From Candidatus Brachybacterium merdavium (GTDB lineage: Bacteria; Actinomycetota; Actinomycetes; Actinomycetales; Dermabacteraceae), in contig DWZH01000037.1 of the NCBI GenBank assembly GCA_019118275.1, positions 1 through 45,888 of the forward strand: a stretch of 45,888 nucleotides of DNA, written 5' to 3'. Shown piece after piece: positions 36,841-45,208 of this stretch. The position numbers and the translations under genes are program-made. The notes below the pieces were generated by a model. That model was not told the DNA's origin, made no database searches, and saw nothing but the letters and a program-made list of their open reading frames with translations. Every line of letters begins with the position of its first letter. Position 1 is the first letter of the stretch.

Positions 36841-39354
36841 CTACTCGCCGTCGGCGAGGGCCGCGGCGGGGGCGGTGCGGGCCGCGGCCCGGCCCGGGAC
36901 CACGGAGGCCACCGCCCCGGCCAGCACCGCGAGCACCAGCACCAGGCCCACCTGGAGCCACGGGATGGTGATGGAGACGGGGTAGGTCGATCCCAGCAGC
37001 GCGGTGATCCCGAGAGTGCCGTAGACGCTGCCGATGAGGATGCCGAGCACGGCGCCGACCAGCGCGAGCAGCACCCCCTCCCAGCCGAGCATCGCCTGCA
37101 TCTGGCGGCGTGTGGTGCCCAGGGCGCGCAGCAGGGCGTTCTCGCCGGTCCGCTCGATCACGCCCAGGCTCAGGGTGTTGGCCACACCCACCAGCGCGAC
37201 CAGCACCGCGACCGCCAGCAGTCCCACGGTGATCCCCAGCAGGATCTGGAGGATCTGCCCGTAGCTCTCCCGTTCGACACCGCCGACATCGGCCGATGCG
37301 GCCTCGAAGCCGTCTGCCTGGGAGACCTCCTCGACGGAGTCGATCAGCGAGAACACATCCACCCCCTCCCGCTCGGGGGTGCCCGGATCGGCGAAGTCGC
37401 CCATCACGACCGGAGTGGAGGCGTCCCCCACCAGCGCCTCGAGCGTGGTCGGGGTCACCAAGGACATCTGCAGATTCGCGTCGACCTGGACCCGCAGCTC
37501 CTGGACGGAGCCGTCGGGTCCCGGGACCTGCAGGACCTGCCCGTCGCTGACGCCGAAGCGTTCCGAGCGATCCTGCCCCAGCAGGACGACGCCGTCGACC
37601 AGCTCATCGGCCATACCCGGGCGGTGCGAGGTCTCCCGCACGGTCTCCGGGCTCGCCCCGTACAGAGTCATGGGTTCGGCGGCACCCACGTCGATGTCGC
37701 CGCGGGCGACTTCGTGGGCGGTGTCCATGCCGTCGATCGCCGCGATCCGGTCGGCGGCGTCCTGCGGCATCTGCTCGGCGGAGACGATCAGGTCGATCGG
37801 CCGGCGGGAGTCCAGCTCGGAGGTCAGCGTCGCCTCCGCGGTGCGGGCCCCCACCGCCATCATCGTCATCAGCGTCGTGCCGATCAGCAGGGCTGCGATG
37901 GTGGCTGCGCTGCGCCGCGGATTGCGGGCGACGTTGGCGCTCGCGATGCGGGCGGGAAGACCGCCGAGCCGGCTCAACACCGATCCGACACCCGCCGACA
38001 GCGGTCTGGTCAGGACCACCAGTGTCAGCAGGATCCCGGTGAAGCTGATCACGCCACCGGCCATGGCCAGCAGGATGCCGAGCCCGGTGATCTCGGCCAG
38101 GGCCAGGGCGGTGCCGCCCACCAGAGCGGCGATGCCCGTCAGGATCGCGAGCACTCCGAGGACCCCTCGCACCCCCAGGCCCTGGTGATGGGCAGGTGGT
38201 TCGGGCCGCAGCGCCTGCAGCGGAGCCACCCGGGTCGCCGAGCGCATCGGGACCAGGCTCGCCCCCACGGTGATCGCCACTCCGGCGATCACCGGCAGCA
38301 GCACCGACCAGATCCCGGCCGGCACGACCATGAGCCCCTCGAGCCAGCCCAGGCCCACGGAACCAGCCAGGGCGGCCTGCACGAGCAGGTGGCCGGCGAT
38401 CATGCCGAGCACGGAACCGACCGCACCGACGGCCAGCGACTCCCTCAGCACCACGGCGCGCACCTGGGACCGGGTCGCACCGAGGGTGCGCAGCAGGGCC
38501 AGGCTGCGGGTGCGTTGGGCGATGGTGACGGCGAAGGTGTTGGCGATGACGACGGCGCTGGTGAACAGCGCGATCACCACGAACACGGCCAGCACCATGG
38601 CCAGGGCGCCGAAGCCCTGCAGGAAGTCCCCGGCGGCGTCCTCCTCGGCCTCCTCGACGGTGCGCACGGTGATCTCGTCGGAGGAGGCCGTCGCGGCGAC
38701 CTCGGCGGGATCGGTGCCCTCGGGGACCGTGGCCAGCCACGTCTCGGTGACCGTGCCTCGGGAGGGCCCCAGCACCGTTTCGGCACTGTCCTGGGAGACC
38801 AGTACGCGTGAGCTGCCGCCGAAGCCGGCGCCCTCGGGCGGTTCGGCGATACCGACGACCGACAGCGGCAGCTCCTGCCCGGAGGCGGAGAAGCTGGCCG
38901 GGACGGTGACGGTGTCGCCGAGCGAGATCTGAAGGGCGTCGGCGGTGGCCTGGTCGAGCACCACCTCGGACTCGGAGGTCGGCAGCTCTCCCTCGTGCAG
39001 CTGCTCGGTGCCGGCCTCGCCAGGAGGGAGCATCGCCACGCTGAAGAAGCGGCTACCAGCGTTCTCACCGCTGAGCTCGACGAAGGAGTTGACCTGGGGC
39101 CAGATCTCCTCGGCGCCATCGACGGCCGGAGCAGCCAGAGGCTGCTCGGCAGAGCGTTCCTCGTCGCTCAGAGGCCGCTCGACCTCGAGGTCGGCCCCGT
39201 CGAACTGCTGGGCGGCCTGGGAACGCAGGGAGGCCTGCATGAGATTGCCGGCGAGCACCATCACGGCGACGAAGGCGCAGGACAGCGCGATGGTGATGAC
39301 TGCGGCCAGGTGCCTCCGCAGCGGGGTCAGCTTCACGACGGTGCGGCGGGCCAT
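36841..39354 (-). CDS. ABC transporter permease, FtsX/MacB type
   Basis: 837 residues. First helix at about 15-36, then a large exported domain, three helices near 250-360, a second half with a further helix group near 400-450, a second exported domain and three last helices. There are two FtsX domains, as in two-repeat permeases of lipoprotein, peptide or antibiotic handling systems. Conserved stretches include VIANTFAVTIAQRTRSLALL and its second-half counterpart VGVANTLSLGVIERTGENAL. The start shares one base with the ATPase stop (TGATG), so they are made together. Confidence 0.92.
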   Translation of the reverse strand: MARRTVVKLTPLRRHLAAVITIALSCAFVAVMVLAGNLMQASLRSQAAQQFDGADLEVERPLSDEERSAEQPLAAPAVDGAEEIWPQVNSFVELSGENAGSRFFSVAMLPPGEAGTEQLHEGELPTSESEVVLDQATADALQISLGDTVTVPASFSASGQELPLSVVGIAEPPEGAGFGGSSRVLVSQDSAETVLGPSRGTVTETWLATVPEGTDPAEVAATASSDEITVRTVEEAEEDAAGDFLQGFGALAMVLAVFVVIALFTSAVVIANTFAVTIAQRTRSLALLRTLGATRSQVRAVVLRESLAVGAVGSVLGMIAGHLLVQAALAGSVGLGWLEGLMVVPAGIWSVLLPVIAGVAITVGASLVPMRSATRVAPLQALRPEPPAHHQGLGVRGVLGVLAILTGIAALVGGTALALAEITGLGILLAMAGGVISFTGILLTLVVLTRPLSAGVGSVLSRLGGLPARIASANVARNPRRSAATIAALLIGTTLMTMMAVGARTAEATLTSELDSRRPIDLIVSAEQMPQDAADRIAAIDGMDTAHEVARGDIDVGAAEPMTLYGASPETVRETSHRPGMADELVDGVVLLGQDRSERFGVSDGQVLQVPGPDGSVQELRVQVDANLQMSLVTPTTLEALVGDASTPVVMGDFADPGTPEREGVDVFSLIDSVEEVSQADGFEAASADVGGVERESYGQILQILLGITVGLLAVAVLVALVGVANTLSLGVIERTGENALLRALGTTRRQMQAMLGWEGVLLALVGAVLGILIGSVYGTLGITALLGSTYPVSITIPWLQVGLVLVLAVLAGAVASVVPGRAAARTAPAAALADGE

Positions 39355-40091
39355 CAGCGCTGCCCCCGCAGATCCTCATCGGAGGCGATACGACCGTCGG
39401 CCAGGGAGATGATCCGGTCGGCCCGCTCGGCGGCGTCGCGCTCATGGGTGACCATCACCACGGTCTGCGAGAACTCGTCGACCGACAGGCGCAGGAAGTC
39501 CAGCACTTCCTCGGTGGTGCGGGAGTCGAGGTTGCCGGTGGGCTCGTCGGCGAACACCACCGCGGGGGAGGTGATCAGGGCGCGCGCGATCGCCACCCGC
39601 TGCACCTGCCCTCCCGAGAGCTGCGAGGGCAGGTGGTCCATCCGGTCCGTCAGCCCGAAGGCGGTGGTGATGGTCTCCAGCCACGCCCGGTCCACGCGCG
39701 TGCCGGCCAGTTCGAGCGGCAGCAGGATGTTCTGCTCGGCGGTGAGCATCGGCAGCAGGTTGAAGGACTGGAAGACGAAGCCGACGCGGTCACAACGCAG
39801 CCTGGTTAGCGCATCGTCGGACAGCCCCGTGATCTCGGTGCCGTCGATGCGGATGGACCCCTGGTCGACATCGTCCAGGCCGGCCAGGACATGCAGCAGG
39901 GTGGACTTGCCGGAACCGGAGGGCCCCATGATCGCGGTGAAGGCTCCCCGCTCGATATCGAGGTCCACCTCGTCCAGGGCGGTCACGGTGCCGGCCCCCT
40001 GCCCGTAGGTGCGCCGGACGGCGCGCGCGGTGATCGCGGTGGGCTGATCGGGGGACGGGGCCGGATGATCGGCGTGGAGCTCGGTGCTCAT
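39354..40091 (-). CDS. ABC transporter ATP-binding protein, MacB/LolD type
   Basis: 245 residues. Walker A GPSGSGKS (56-63), Q loop FVFQSFNLLPMLTAEQN, signature LSGGQVQRVAIARAL, Walker B VVFADEPTGNLDS and switch MVTHERDAAERAD are all intact. It would power the permease downstream. The ATG at 40091 has AAGGA upstream. The gene follows the response regulator by 136 bases, a typical spacing for an export pump under that regulator's control. Confidence 0.95.
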   Translation of the reverse strand: MSTELHADHPAPSPDQPTAITARAVRRTYGQGAGTVTALDEVDLDIERGAFTAIMGPSGSGKSTLLHVLAGLDDVDQGSIRIDGTEITGLSDDALTRLRCDRVGFVFQSFNLLPMLTAEQNILLPLELAGTRVDRAWLETITTAFGLTDRMDHLPSQLSGGQVQRVAIARALITSPAVVFADEPTGNLDSRTTEEVLDFLRLSVDEFSQTVVMVTHERDAAERADRIISLADGRIASDEDLRGQR

Positions 40092-40227
40092 CACAATCCT
40101 TCGGGAACGGAGAACGGGACGCCGTCCATCCTTCCCGTCGGGTGCGGGGCGCGCGTCCCCCCACGGTCGCGGGAACGGCCCCTATGGTCACCGCTGGGAC
40201 GTGGTCATCTCATACCGGGGTCTGACG

Positions 40228-40917
40228 TCAGTCGGAGCCGGGCGTGACCAATCCGGTCTCGAAGGCGATGATCACGGCCTGCACCCGGTCGCGGGCGCCG
40301 AGTTTGGACAGCACCCGGCCGACGTGGGTCTTGACGGTCGCCTCGGCGACGAACAGCGTGGCACCGATCTCCTGGTTCGAGTAGCCCCGGCCGATCAGCT
40401 GCAGCACCTCCCGCTCCCGCTCGGTCAGCGGGTCCAGCACCGAGGTGTCCCGCTCGGCCGGCTCCGGGGCCGAGACCACCCGCTCGAGCAGCCGCCGGGT
40501 GGCCGAGGGGGCGATCACCGCATCACCGCGATGGACGGTCCGGATCGCAGTCAACAGATCCTCGGGCTGGGCATCCTTGAGCAGGAAGCCGCTGGCGCCG
40601 GCACGGATGGCGGCCACGACGTACTCGTCGAGATCGAAGGTGGTCAGCACGATCACCTTGGGAGCGTGCCCCTGGCGGGACTGCTCGAGGAGACGGGCGG
40701 TGGCCTCGATGCCGTCCAGGCGGGGCATGCGCACATCCATCAGCACCACGTCCACACGGTGGGCCCGCAGCTGCTCGACGGCCTCGAGGCCGTCGGCGGC
40801 CTGGACCACCACGTCCAGGTCCGGCTGCGAATCGATCACCATCGCGAATCCGGCGCGCACCAAGGGCTGGTCGTCGACCAGGGCGACACGCAGCGGGTGC
40901 TCGAGGGGGTCGGTCAT
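40228..40917 (-). CDS. NarL/LiaR-type response regulator
   Basis: 229 residues. Receiver domain with DD (VALVDDQPLV) and phosphoacceptor Asp61 (VDVVLMDVRMPRLDG), Thr in VIVLTTFDLD, and Lys in FLLKDA. The LuxR helix-turn-helix follows at about 162-225, LTEREREVLQLIGRGYSNQE and KTHVGRVLSKLGARDRVQAV. It pairs with the kinase encoded 56 bases upstream. The ABC genes that follow are the likely targets; this is inferred from order. Confidence 0.94.
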   Translation of the reverse strand: MTDPLEHPLRVALVDDQPLVRAGFAMVIDSQPDLDVVVQAADGLEAVEQLRAHRVDVVLMDVRMPRLDGIEATARLLEQSRQGHAPKVIVLTTFDLDEYVVAAIRAGASGFLLKDAQPEDLLTAIRTVHRGDAVIAPSATRRLLERVVSAPEPAERDTSVLDPLTEREREVLQLIGRGYSNQEIGATLFVAEATVKTHVGRVLSKLGARDRVQAVIIAFETGLVTPGSD

Positions 40918-40973
40918 CGTGAGCTCCTTCGGTCAGGGCAGCGGGGCGACAAGGCAGCGGGCCAGCAGGGACG

Positions 40974-42233
40974 TCATGTACCGGAGGATCCCGGGGACTG
41001 CGGAGAGGTCGGGGGAGCGAGCGGGATCCGGGCCAGGACCCGGAAGCCGTGACCGGGCAGAGGTCCGGCCAGCAAGGTACCGCCCAGGACGGTGACACGC
41101 TCCCGCATCCCGGTCAGGCCGTGGCCCTGGCCCTGGCCGTCGGACCCGGGACCGATGCCGCGGCCGTCGTCGAGGACCTCGACCGTCAGCTCCCGGTCCC
41201 CCCGTTCGATCCGCACTCGGGCGCTGGCCTGGGGGCCGGCGTGCTTGAGCACGTTGGTCAGGGCCTCCTGCACCAGGCGGAACAGGGACATGCCCACGGC
41301 CTGGGGCAGGTCGGCCAGCTCCGCGTCGCGCTCGAGGGTGACGGCCAGCCCCGCGCTGCGCACCCGGTCGGCCAGCTCGTCGAGCCGTTCCGGACCGGGC
41401 TGCGGCCCGAAGGTGGTCTGATCGTCCTGGCGCAGCACTCCCAGCAGGGAACGCATATCGGCCAGGGCCGTGCGTCCGGTCTCCCCGATGGTGCTCAGCA
41501 CGTCGGTGGCCTTCTCGGGCTGCTGGGAGGCGATGAAGCGTCCGCCGTCGGCCTGGGCGATGATCACCGACAGGGAGTGGGCGACCACGTCGTGCATCTC
41601 TCTTGCGATGCGGGAGCGCTCCTCGGCGACGGCCAGAGCGGTGCGCTGCTCACGTTCGCGGACCGCCTGCTCGGCGCGCTCGCGGGTCAGCACCAGCTGC
41701 CGCACTCGGGCGCGCTGGAGGTTGGCCAGCGCCCAGATCGCGGTGATGGTGATCGAGCCGACGATCACCAGTCCCACGAAGGTGATGAGTGCTTGGACGG
41801 GAGTGCCGTAGACGTCGCGCAAGGCGGATACGGCCCAGTAGCCGGCCTGGACCAGGACACCCAGGAACCCGGCCCCGATCCCGGCGGCATGCACGGCGGG
41901 GGTGCCGTAGGAGATCGCGCAGAACATCGCGTAGAAGGTGAGGGCGTCGCCGAGCACCACCGGGATGTCCACGGCCACGTGCAGCAGCGCCAGGGAGCCG
42001 ATCAGGATCACGCCGAGCCCGGGGCGGATGCGGCACACCGCGGCGGCGAGGACCATGGGCACGGTGAAAAGCGTCCACCAGCCGATGGAGCCGGTGATGA
42101 CGGCGAACAGCAGGATGAAGACCGCTGCAAAGCCGAAGGCGATGGCGTCGATCTGCCCGGGATGCTCGAGCACCCACCGGAAGGGGTCGAGTCGGGAGCG
42201 CCGGCTCCCGGGATCCGCGGATGGCGTGCTCAT
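40974..42233 (-). CDS. Sensor histidine kinase, HisKA_3 type
   Basis: 419 residues. Five or six membrane helices (about 30-170) are followed by a coiled region and the HisKA_3 motif ERSRIAREMHDVVAHSLSVI with His214. The ATPase domain has LVQEALTNVLKHA and DDGRGIG, then GHGLTGMRERV. Kinases of this layout with little exported sequence often sense envelope stress or an antimicrobial near the membrane (LiaS/BceS-like), commonly with a neighbouring ABC pump as here. The actual signal is unknown. Confidence 0.93.
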   Translation of the reverse strand: MSTPSADPGSRRSRLDPFRWVLEHPGQIDAIAFGFAAVFILLFAVITGSIGWWTLFTVPMVLAAAVCRIRPGLGVILIGSLALLHVAVDIPVVLGDALTFYAMFCAISYGTPAVHAAGIGAGFLGVLVQAGYWAVSALRDVYGTPVQALITFVGLVIVGSITITAIWALANLQRARVRQLVLTRERAEQAVREREQRTALAVAEERSRIAREMHDVVAHSLSVIIAQADGGRFIASQQPEKATDVLSTIGETGRTALADMRSLLGVLRQDDQTTFGPQPGPERLDELADRVRSAGLAVTLERDAELADLPQAVGMSLFRLVQEALTNVLKHAGPQASARVRIERGDRELTVEVLDDGRGIGPGSDGQGQGHGLTGMRERVTVLGGTLLAGPLPGHGFRVLARIPLAPPTSPQSPGSSGT

Positions 42234-42326
42234 GGCCTCGAGGGTACGGCCCGGGCAGCCGGGGCGCGTCAGACCCGGGGCGGATCCCCGAGAGGGTGCG
42301 CGGAGCGGTCCGGGAACTGGCGCCGG

Positions 42327-43070
42327 TCACAGCAGCCGCTGCGGCGGCTCCAGCAGCTGGGGCCCGTCGTTGCCGACCTTCCCGACGGCCGGATCGACCT
42401 CCCGCACCGACAGGGCGGTGTCCTCGAGCAGGTTCGAGTCGTCCAGGATCCAGCGCTGCGCGGCCTGGGGATCATCCATCCCGGTGTCCAGCCAGGCATC
42501 GAGCCGGTCCCGGGGGAGCATCACCGGGGTGCGCTCATGGATGTCCGCCAGCTCCCCGTCGGCCTCGCGGGTGATGATCGTGACCGAGAGCAGGAAACGT
42601 CCGTCCTCGCTCGCGGCCGGGCTCTCGTGCTCCCCGGGCCCCTTCCACCAGGAGACCAGGGCCGCCATGAACAGCGCCGAGCCGTCGGACGGGGCGATGA
42701 AGCAGGGCTGCTTGCGGGTGCGGCCGTCGCGCACCCACTCGTAGTAGCCGTCCATCGGGACGATCGCTCGTCGGCGACCCAGGCTGCCCCGGAAGCTGGG
42801 CTTGTCGGCAAGCGACTCGCGCCGGGCGTTGAAGGTGCGCGAGGAGAAGCCCTCGTCCTGCGCGAACGGAGGCAGCAGACCCCAGCGGGCGATGCGCAGG
42901 GCCCGCAGCGCGCCCCCGGAGCTCTGGTCGATCGACTCGGTGACCACGTGGATCGGGGTCGTGGGCGGGATGTTCCAGCGGCTGCGCAGCCGCCCGTCGG
43001 TGAGGTCGACCGCGTCGAGGTCGTCGAGCAGCGGCTGGATCTCCTGGAAGAACGCGAAGCGGCCGCACAT
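42327..43070 (-). CDS. SOS response-associated peptidase, SRAP (YedK/HMCES) family
   Basis: 247 residues. The start MCGRFAFF puts the catalytic Cys at position 2, exposed after Met removal. The other conserved residues are Asn33 (RWNIPPTTP), Asn81 and Arg83 (FNARRES), Glu111 (GYYEW) and His178 (DIHERTPVML). SRAP proteins link covalently to abasic sites in single-stranded DNA and shield them. The gene begins 1 base after the stop of the BrkB-like gene, so the two are in one operon. Length and motif set are normal. Confidence 0.95.
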   Translation of the reverse strand: MCGRFAFFQEIQPLLDDLDAVDLTDGRLRSRWNIPPTTPIHVVTESIDQSSGGALRALRIARWGLLPPFAQDEGFSSRTFNARRESLADKPSFRGSLGRRRAIVPMDGYYEWVRDGRTRKQPCFIAPSDGSALFMAALVSWWKGPGEHESPAASEDGRFLLSVTIITREADGELADIHERTPVMLPRDRLDAWLDTGMDDPQAAQRWILDDSNLLEDTALSVREVDPAVGKVGNDGPQLLEPPQRLL

Positions 43071-43071
43071 G

Positions 43072-44235
43072 TCAGGAGCTCGTCGCGCGGCCGGTGTCGT
43101 CCTCGGCGTCGGGCCCGACGACCTCGACACCGTGCTGAGGGGTCAGGCGGGATTCCGGTCCGGTGTAGGCCTCGGCGTCGCGGTGGAGGTTGCGCAGGCG
43201 GATGTCCCGGCCCTCGTCGACCAGATCCTCATACTTGGCCTCGGCCTTCTCGGCGGCCTTGCTCTCGCGCAGGTCCAGGGTCAGACCGTCCTCGGCGGGC
43301 TTGCCCGCCTCGAGCTCGCGGGCACGTTCGAACTCCGCGTCGACCTCGGCACCGATCAGGATCACGATATTGATGATCCACAGGGCGAACAGCACGGCCA
43401 TGATGCCGCCGATGGCGCCGTAGCTGGAGTAGCTCGCCACGGTGGTCATGTAGATCGACAGCGCCACCGCGGCCACCGCGATGCCCAGGATCGCCACCAC
43501 ACCACCGGGTGAGATCAGCCGGAACGGCTTGGACACGTTCGGCGCCCCCCAGTACAGGATCGAGATCAGTGCGAAGGCGATTACCAGGACCACCGGCCAC
43601 TTCACCCAGGCCCAGATCGGCAGGAAGGAGTCCGTCAGGAACATCAGCAGCCCGTTCGCACCGATCGACGAGGCGATCGGGCCCAGCAGGCCCTCGACGA
43701 TGGTGGCGCTGAGCAGCACCGAGATCAGGATCAGCAGGATCCCCAGGATCATCACCACGGTCAGGCCGAGCATGGCGGCGTTCATCCGCACCGGGCCGCG
43801 GCCCTCCGGGACCTCGTAGATGTGGTTGGCGACCCGGCCGTAGGCCTTGATGTAGGCCGAGGCCGACCACAGGGCGGTGGCGATACCGATGATCAGGCCG
43901 ATGGTGCCACCGGTGGCCGAGCCCATCAGGGACTCGACGGTGTCACGGATGGCGTCGTCGGCGCCCAGGCCGCTGCCACCGGCGGCCGACTCGATCGCGG
44001 AGACGAGGAGCTCGGCGATCTGATCCGTGATGTCGGCCAGCAGCAGCGTGGCCAAGGAGAACACGGCCAGCAGGGCGGGGGCGATCGAGAGCACCATGAA
44101 GTAGGTGAGCTTGGCGGCCTGGTCGGTTCCGCGGTCACGTGAGAACTCCCGGAGCACCCGCTTGGACATGTACTTCAGGGTCGGTGCGCTCAGGCGGTGG
44201 GTCCCGCTGTCGGTCGAGTCCGGTGATTCGGCCAT
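43072..44235 (-). CDS. YihY/BrkB family membrane protein
   Basis: 387 residues. The core has the family opening RDRGTDQAAKLTYFMVLSIA, about six membrane helices, the conserved LWSASAYIKAYGRVANHIYE, and LISPGGVVAILGIAVAAVAL. The last 85 residues are charged and cytoplasmic (ELEAGKPAEDGLTLDL ...). Despite the older 'ribonuclease BN' label it is not a nuclease; its transport function is unknown. The ATG at 44235 has AGGAG 8 bases upstream; an earlier in-frame start at 44265 is less likely. Confidence 0.92.
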   Translation of the reverse strand: MAESPDSTDSGTHRLSAPTLKYMSKRVLREFSRDRGTDQAAKLTYFMVLSIAPALLAVFSLATLLLADITDQIAELLVSAIESAAGGSGLGADDAIRDTVESLMGSATGGTIGLIIGIATALWSASAYIKAYGRVANHIYEVPEGRGPVRMNAAMLGLTVVMILGILLILISVLLSATIVEGLLGPIASSIGANGLLMFLTDSFLPIWAWVKWPVVLVIAFALISILYWGAPNVSKPFRLISPGGVVAILGIAVAAVALSIYMTTVASYSSYGAIGGIMAVLFALWIINIVILIGAEVDAEFERARELEAGKPAEDGLTLDLRESKAAEKAEAKYEDLVDEGRDIRLRNLHRDAEAYTGPESRLTPQHGVEVVGPDAEDDTGRATSS

Positions 44236-44358
44236 GAGGTGGGCTCCTGGTGAAGAAGGAATCATCCATGGGCAGTGGCCATCATCCTTTCATGATCGTC
44301 GGCTGGGAGAGTTATCCACATTCGCGGGGAGGGACGAGCGCGGGCCTCGGCCAGGTCC
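44236..44358. other. Divergent gap between brkB-like gene and cpaF
   Basis: About 120 bases that should hold the promoter of the minus-strand SRAP operon. It includes GTTATCCACA near 44315, which resembles a DnaA-box core, but a single box has little weight. Confidence 0.35.
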
Positions 44359-44389
44359 TACAGTGACTGCGTGATGCGAGCTGCATCAC
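44359..44389 (+). promoter_or_regulatory. cpaF promoter -10 and 5' leader hairpin
   Basis: TACAGT at 44359-44364 would place the transcript start near 44371. The leader then begins with a perfect 7-bp stem-loop, GTGATGC-GAGCT-GCATCAC (44371-44389), followed by a second 6-bp one (GGTGGG with CCCACC, 44400-44416) just before the ribosome site of cpaF. Such a leader could steady the message or control its translation. Confidence 0.5.
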
Positions 44390-44434
44390 GTCAGGGGAGG
44401 GTGGGGTGGTCCCACCGGATCGACGGGGGAGCGG

Positions 44435-45052
44435 ATGGAAGCGGCCACCATCATCGAGAGCGAATCGCGCGATCTCATCCGCCGGCGCGGTCTCGATGCG
44501 CGCGCTGACCAGCTCGAGCCGCTGATCCGCGAGGTGGTCGCCGACTACGACTCCCGCGCCTCCTCGGGCGCGGTCCCCGTGGTCACCGACGACGACACGG
44601 TGGTCGCCGAGGTCGCCGCCCGCATCGGCGGATTCGGACCGCTGCAGGAGATGCTGGATGATCCTTCCGTCGAGGAAATCTGGCTGAACTCGCCGTCACA
44701 GGTATTTTGTGCGCGCAACGGGCGCAGCGAGCTGACCACACTGGTCCTGGGTGATGACGAGGTGCGCGGGATCATCGAGAGGATGCTGGTCAGCTCCGGG
44801 CGCCGGCTTGACATGTCCACGCCGTTCGTCGACGCACTGCTGCCGGACGGTTCTCGCCTGCACGTGGTGATCCCCTCCATCACCCGCCAGCACTGGGCGA
44901 TCAACATCCGCAAGTTCGTCGCCCGAGCTTTCGACCTGTCCGGCCTGGTGGCCCTCGGCTCCCTGACTCCGCAGGCGGCGGCCTTCCTCGATGCCGCAGT
45001 GGGTGCAGGACTGAATGTGATCACCTCCGGCGCGACCGCATACAGAGCCTAA
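44435..45052 (+). pseudogene. cpaF: Tad/Flp pilus ATPase CpaF (TadA), cut off in Walker A
   Basis: The first 201 codons are an ordinary CpaF: an N-terminal helical region, GGFGPLQEMLDDPSVEEIWL, the ring region LVSSGRRLDMSTPFVDALLP and DGSRLHVVIPS, then LVALGSLTPQAAAFLDAAVG. The reading next gives GLNVITSGAT, the start of the P-loop (family: SGATxxGKTT), and at 45038 turns into AYRA and a stop. The usual protein is twice as long, so the whole nucleotide-binding half is gone and this product cannot hydrolyse ATP. CpaF drives assembly of Tad/Flp pili. The other half is presumably beyond the inserted DNA, outside the window. A GGGGGAGCGG site precedes the ATG. Confidence 0.88.
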
Positions 45053-45127
45053 TCAATATATTTATGCGCTTGCCGCAAGAGAGCTGACAACCGCCTGACC
45101 TGCTGATATGCCGTGATGCATGCGCGA

Positions 45128-45176
45128 CGGAGGGGCCGACTCGAACCCGAACCAACACGGCTCGGCGGCCCCTCCG
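45128..45176. repeat. Inverted repeat, 11-bp arms
   Basis: CGGAGGGGCCG (45128-45138) pairs perfectly with CGGCCCCTCCG (45166-45176) around 27 bases. It lies between the junction and the unknown gene and may be a second terminator or an element-end structure. Confidence 0.6.
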
Positions 45177-45181
45177 ACGGC

Positions 45182-45204
45182 TGCGGGCCGGTTAGCGGCC
45201 CGCA
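45182..45204 (-). terminator. Terminator hairpin after the unknown gene
   Basis: TGCGGGCCG-GTTAG-CGGCCCGCA is a perfect 9-bp stem with a 5-base loop, starting 4 bases beyond the stop of the minus-strand gene. Confidence 0.7.
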
Positions 45205-45208
45205 ACTC

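Noticed and set aside
44315-44325. Single DnaA-box-like TTATCCACA
   Set aside because: One box, with no cluster and no dnaA/dnaN nearby; not an origin.
45128-45176. Possible tRNA 3' end (a GGTTCGAGT-like T-loop on the minus strand) near the element junction
   Set aside because: The T stem does not pair, and there is no anticodon arm or acceptor partner. A tRNA attachment site is not supported.
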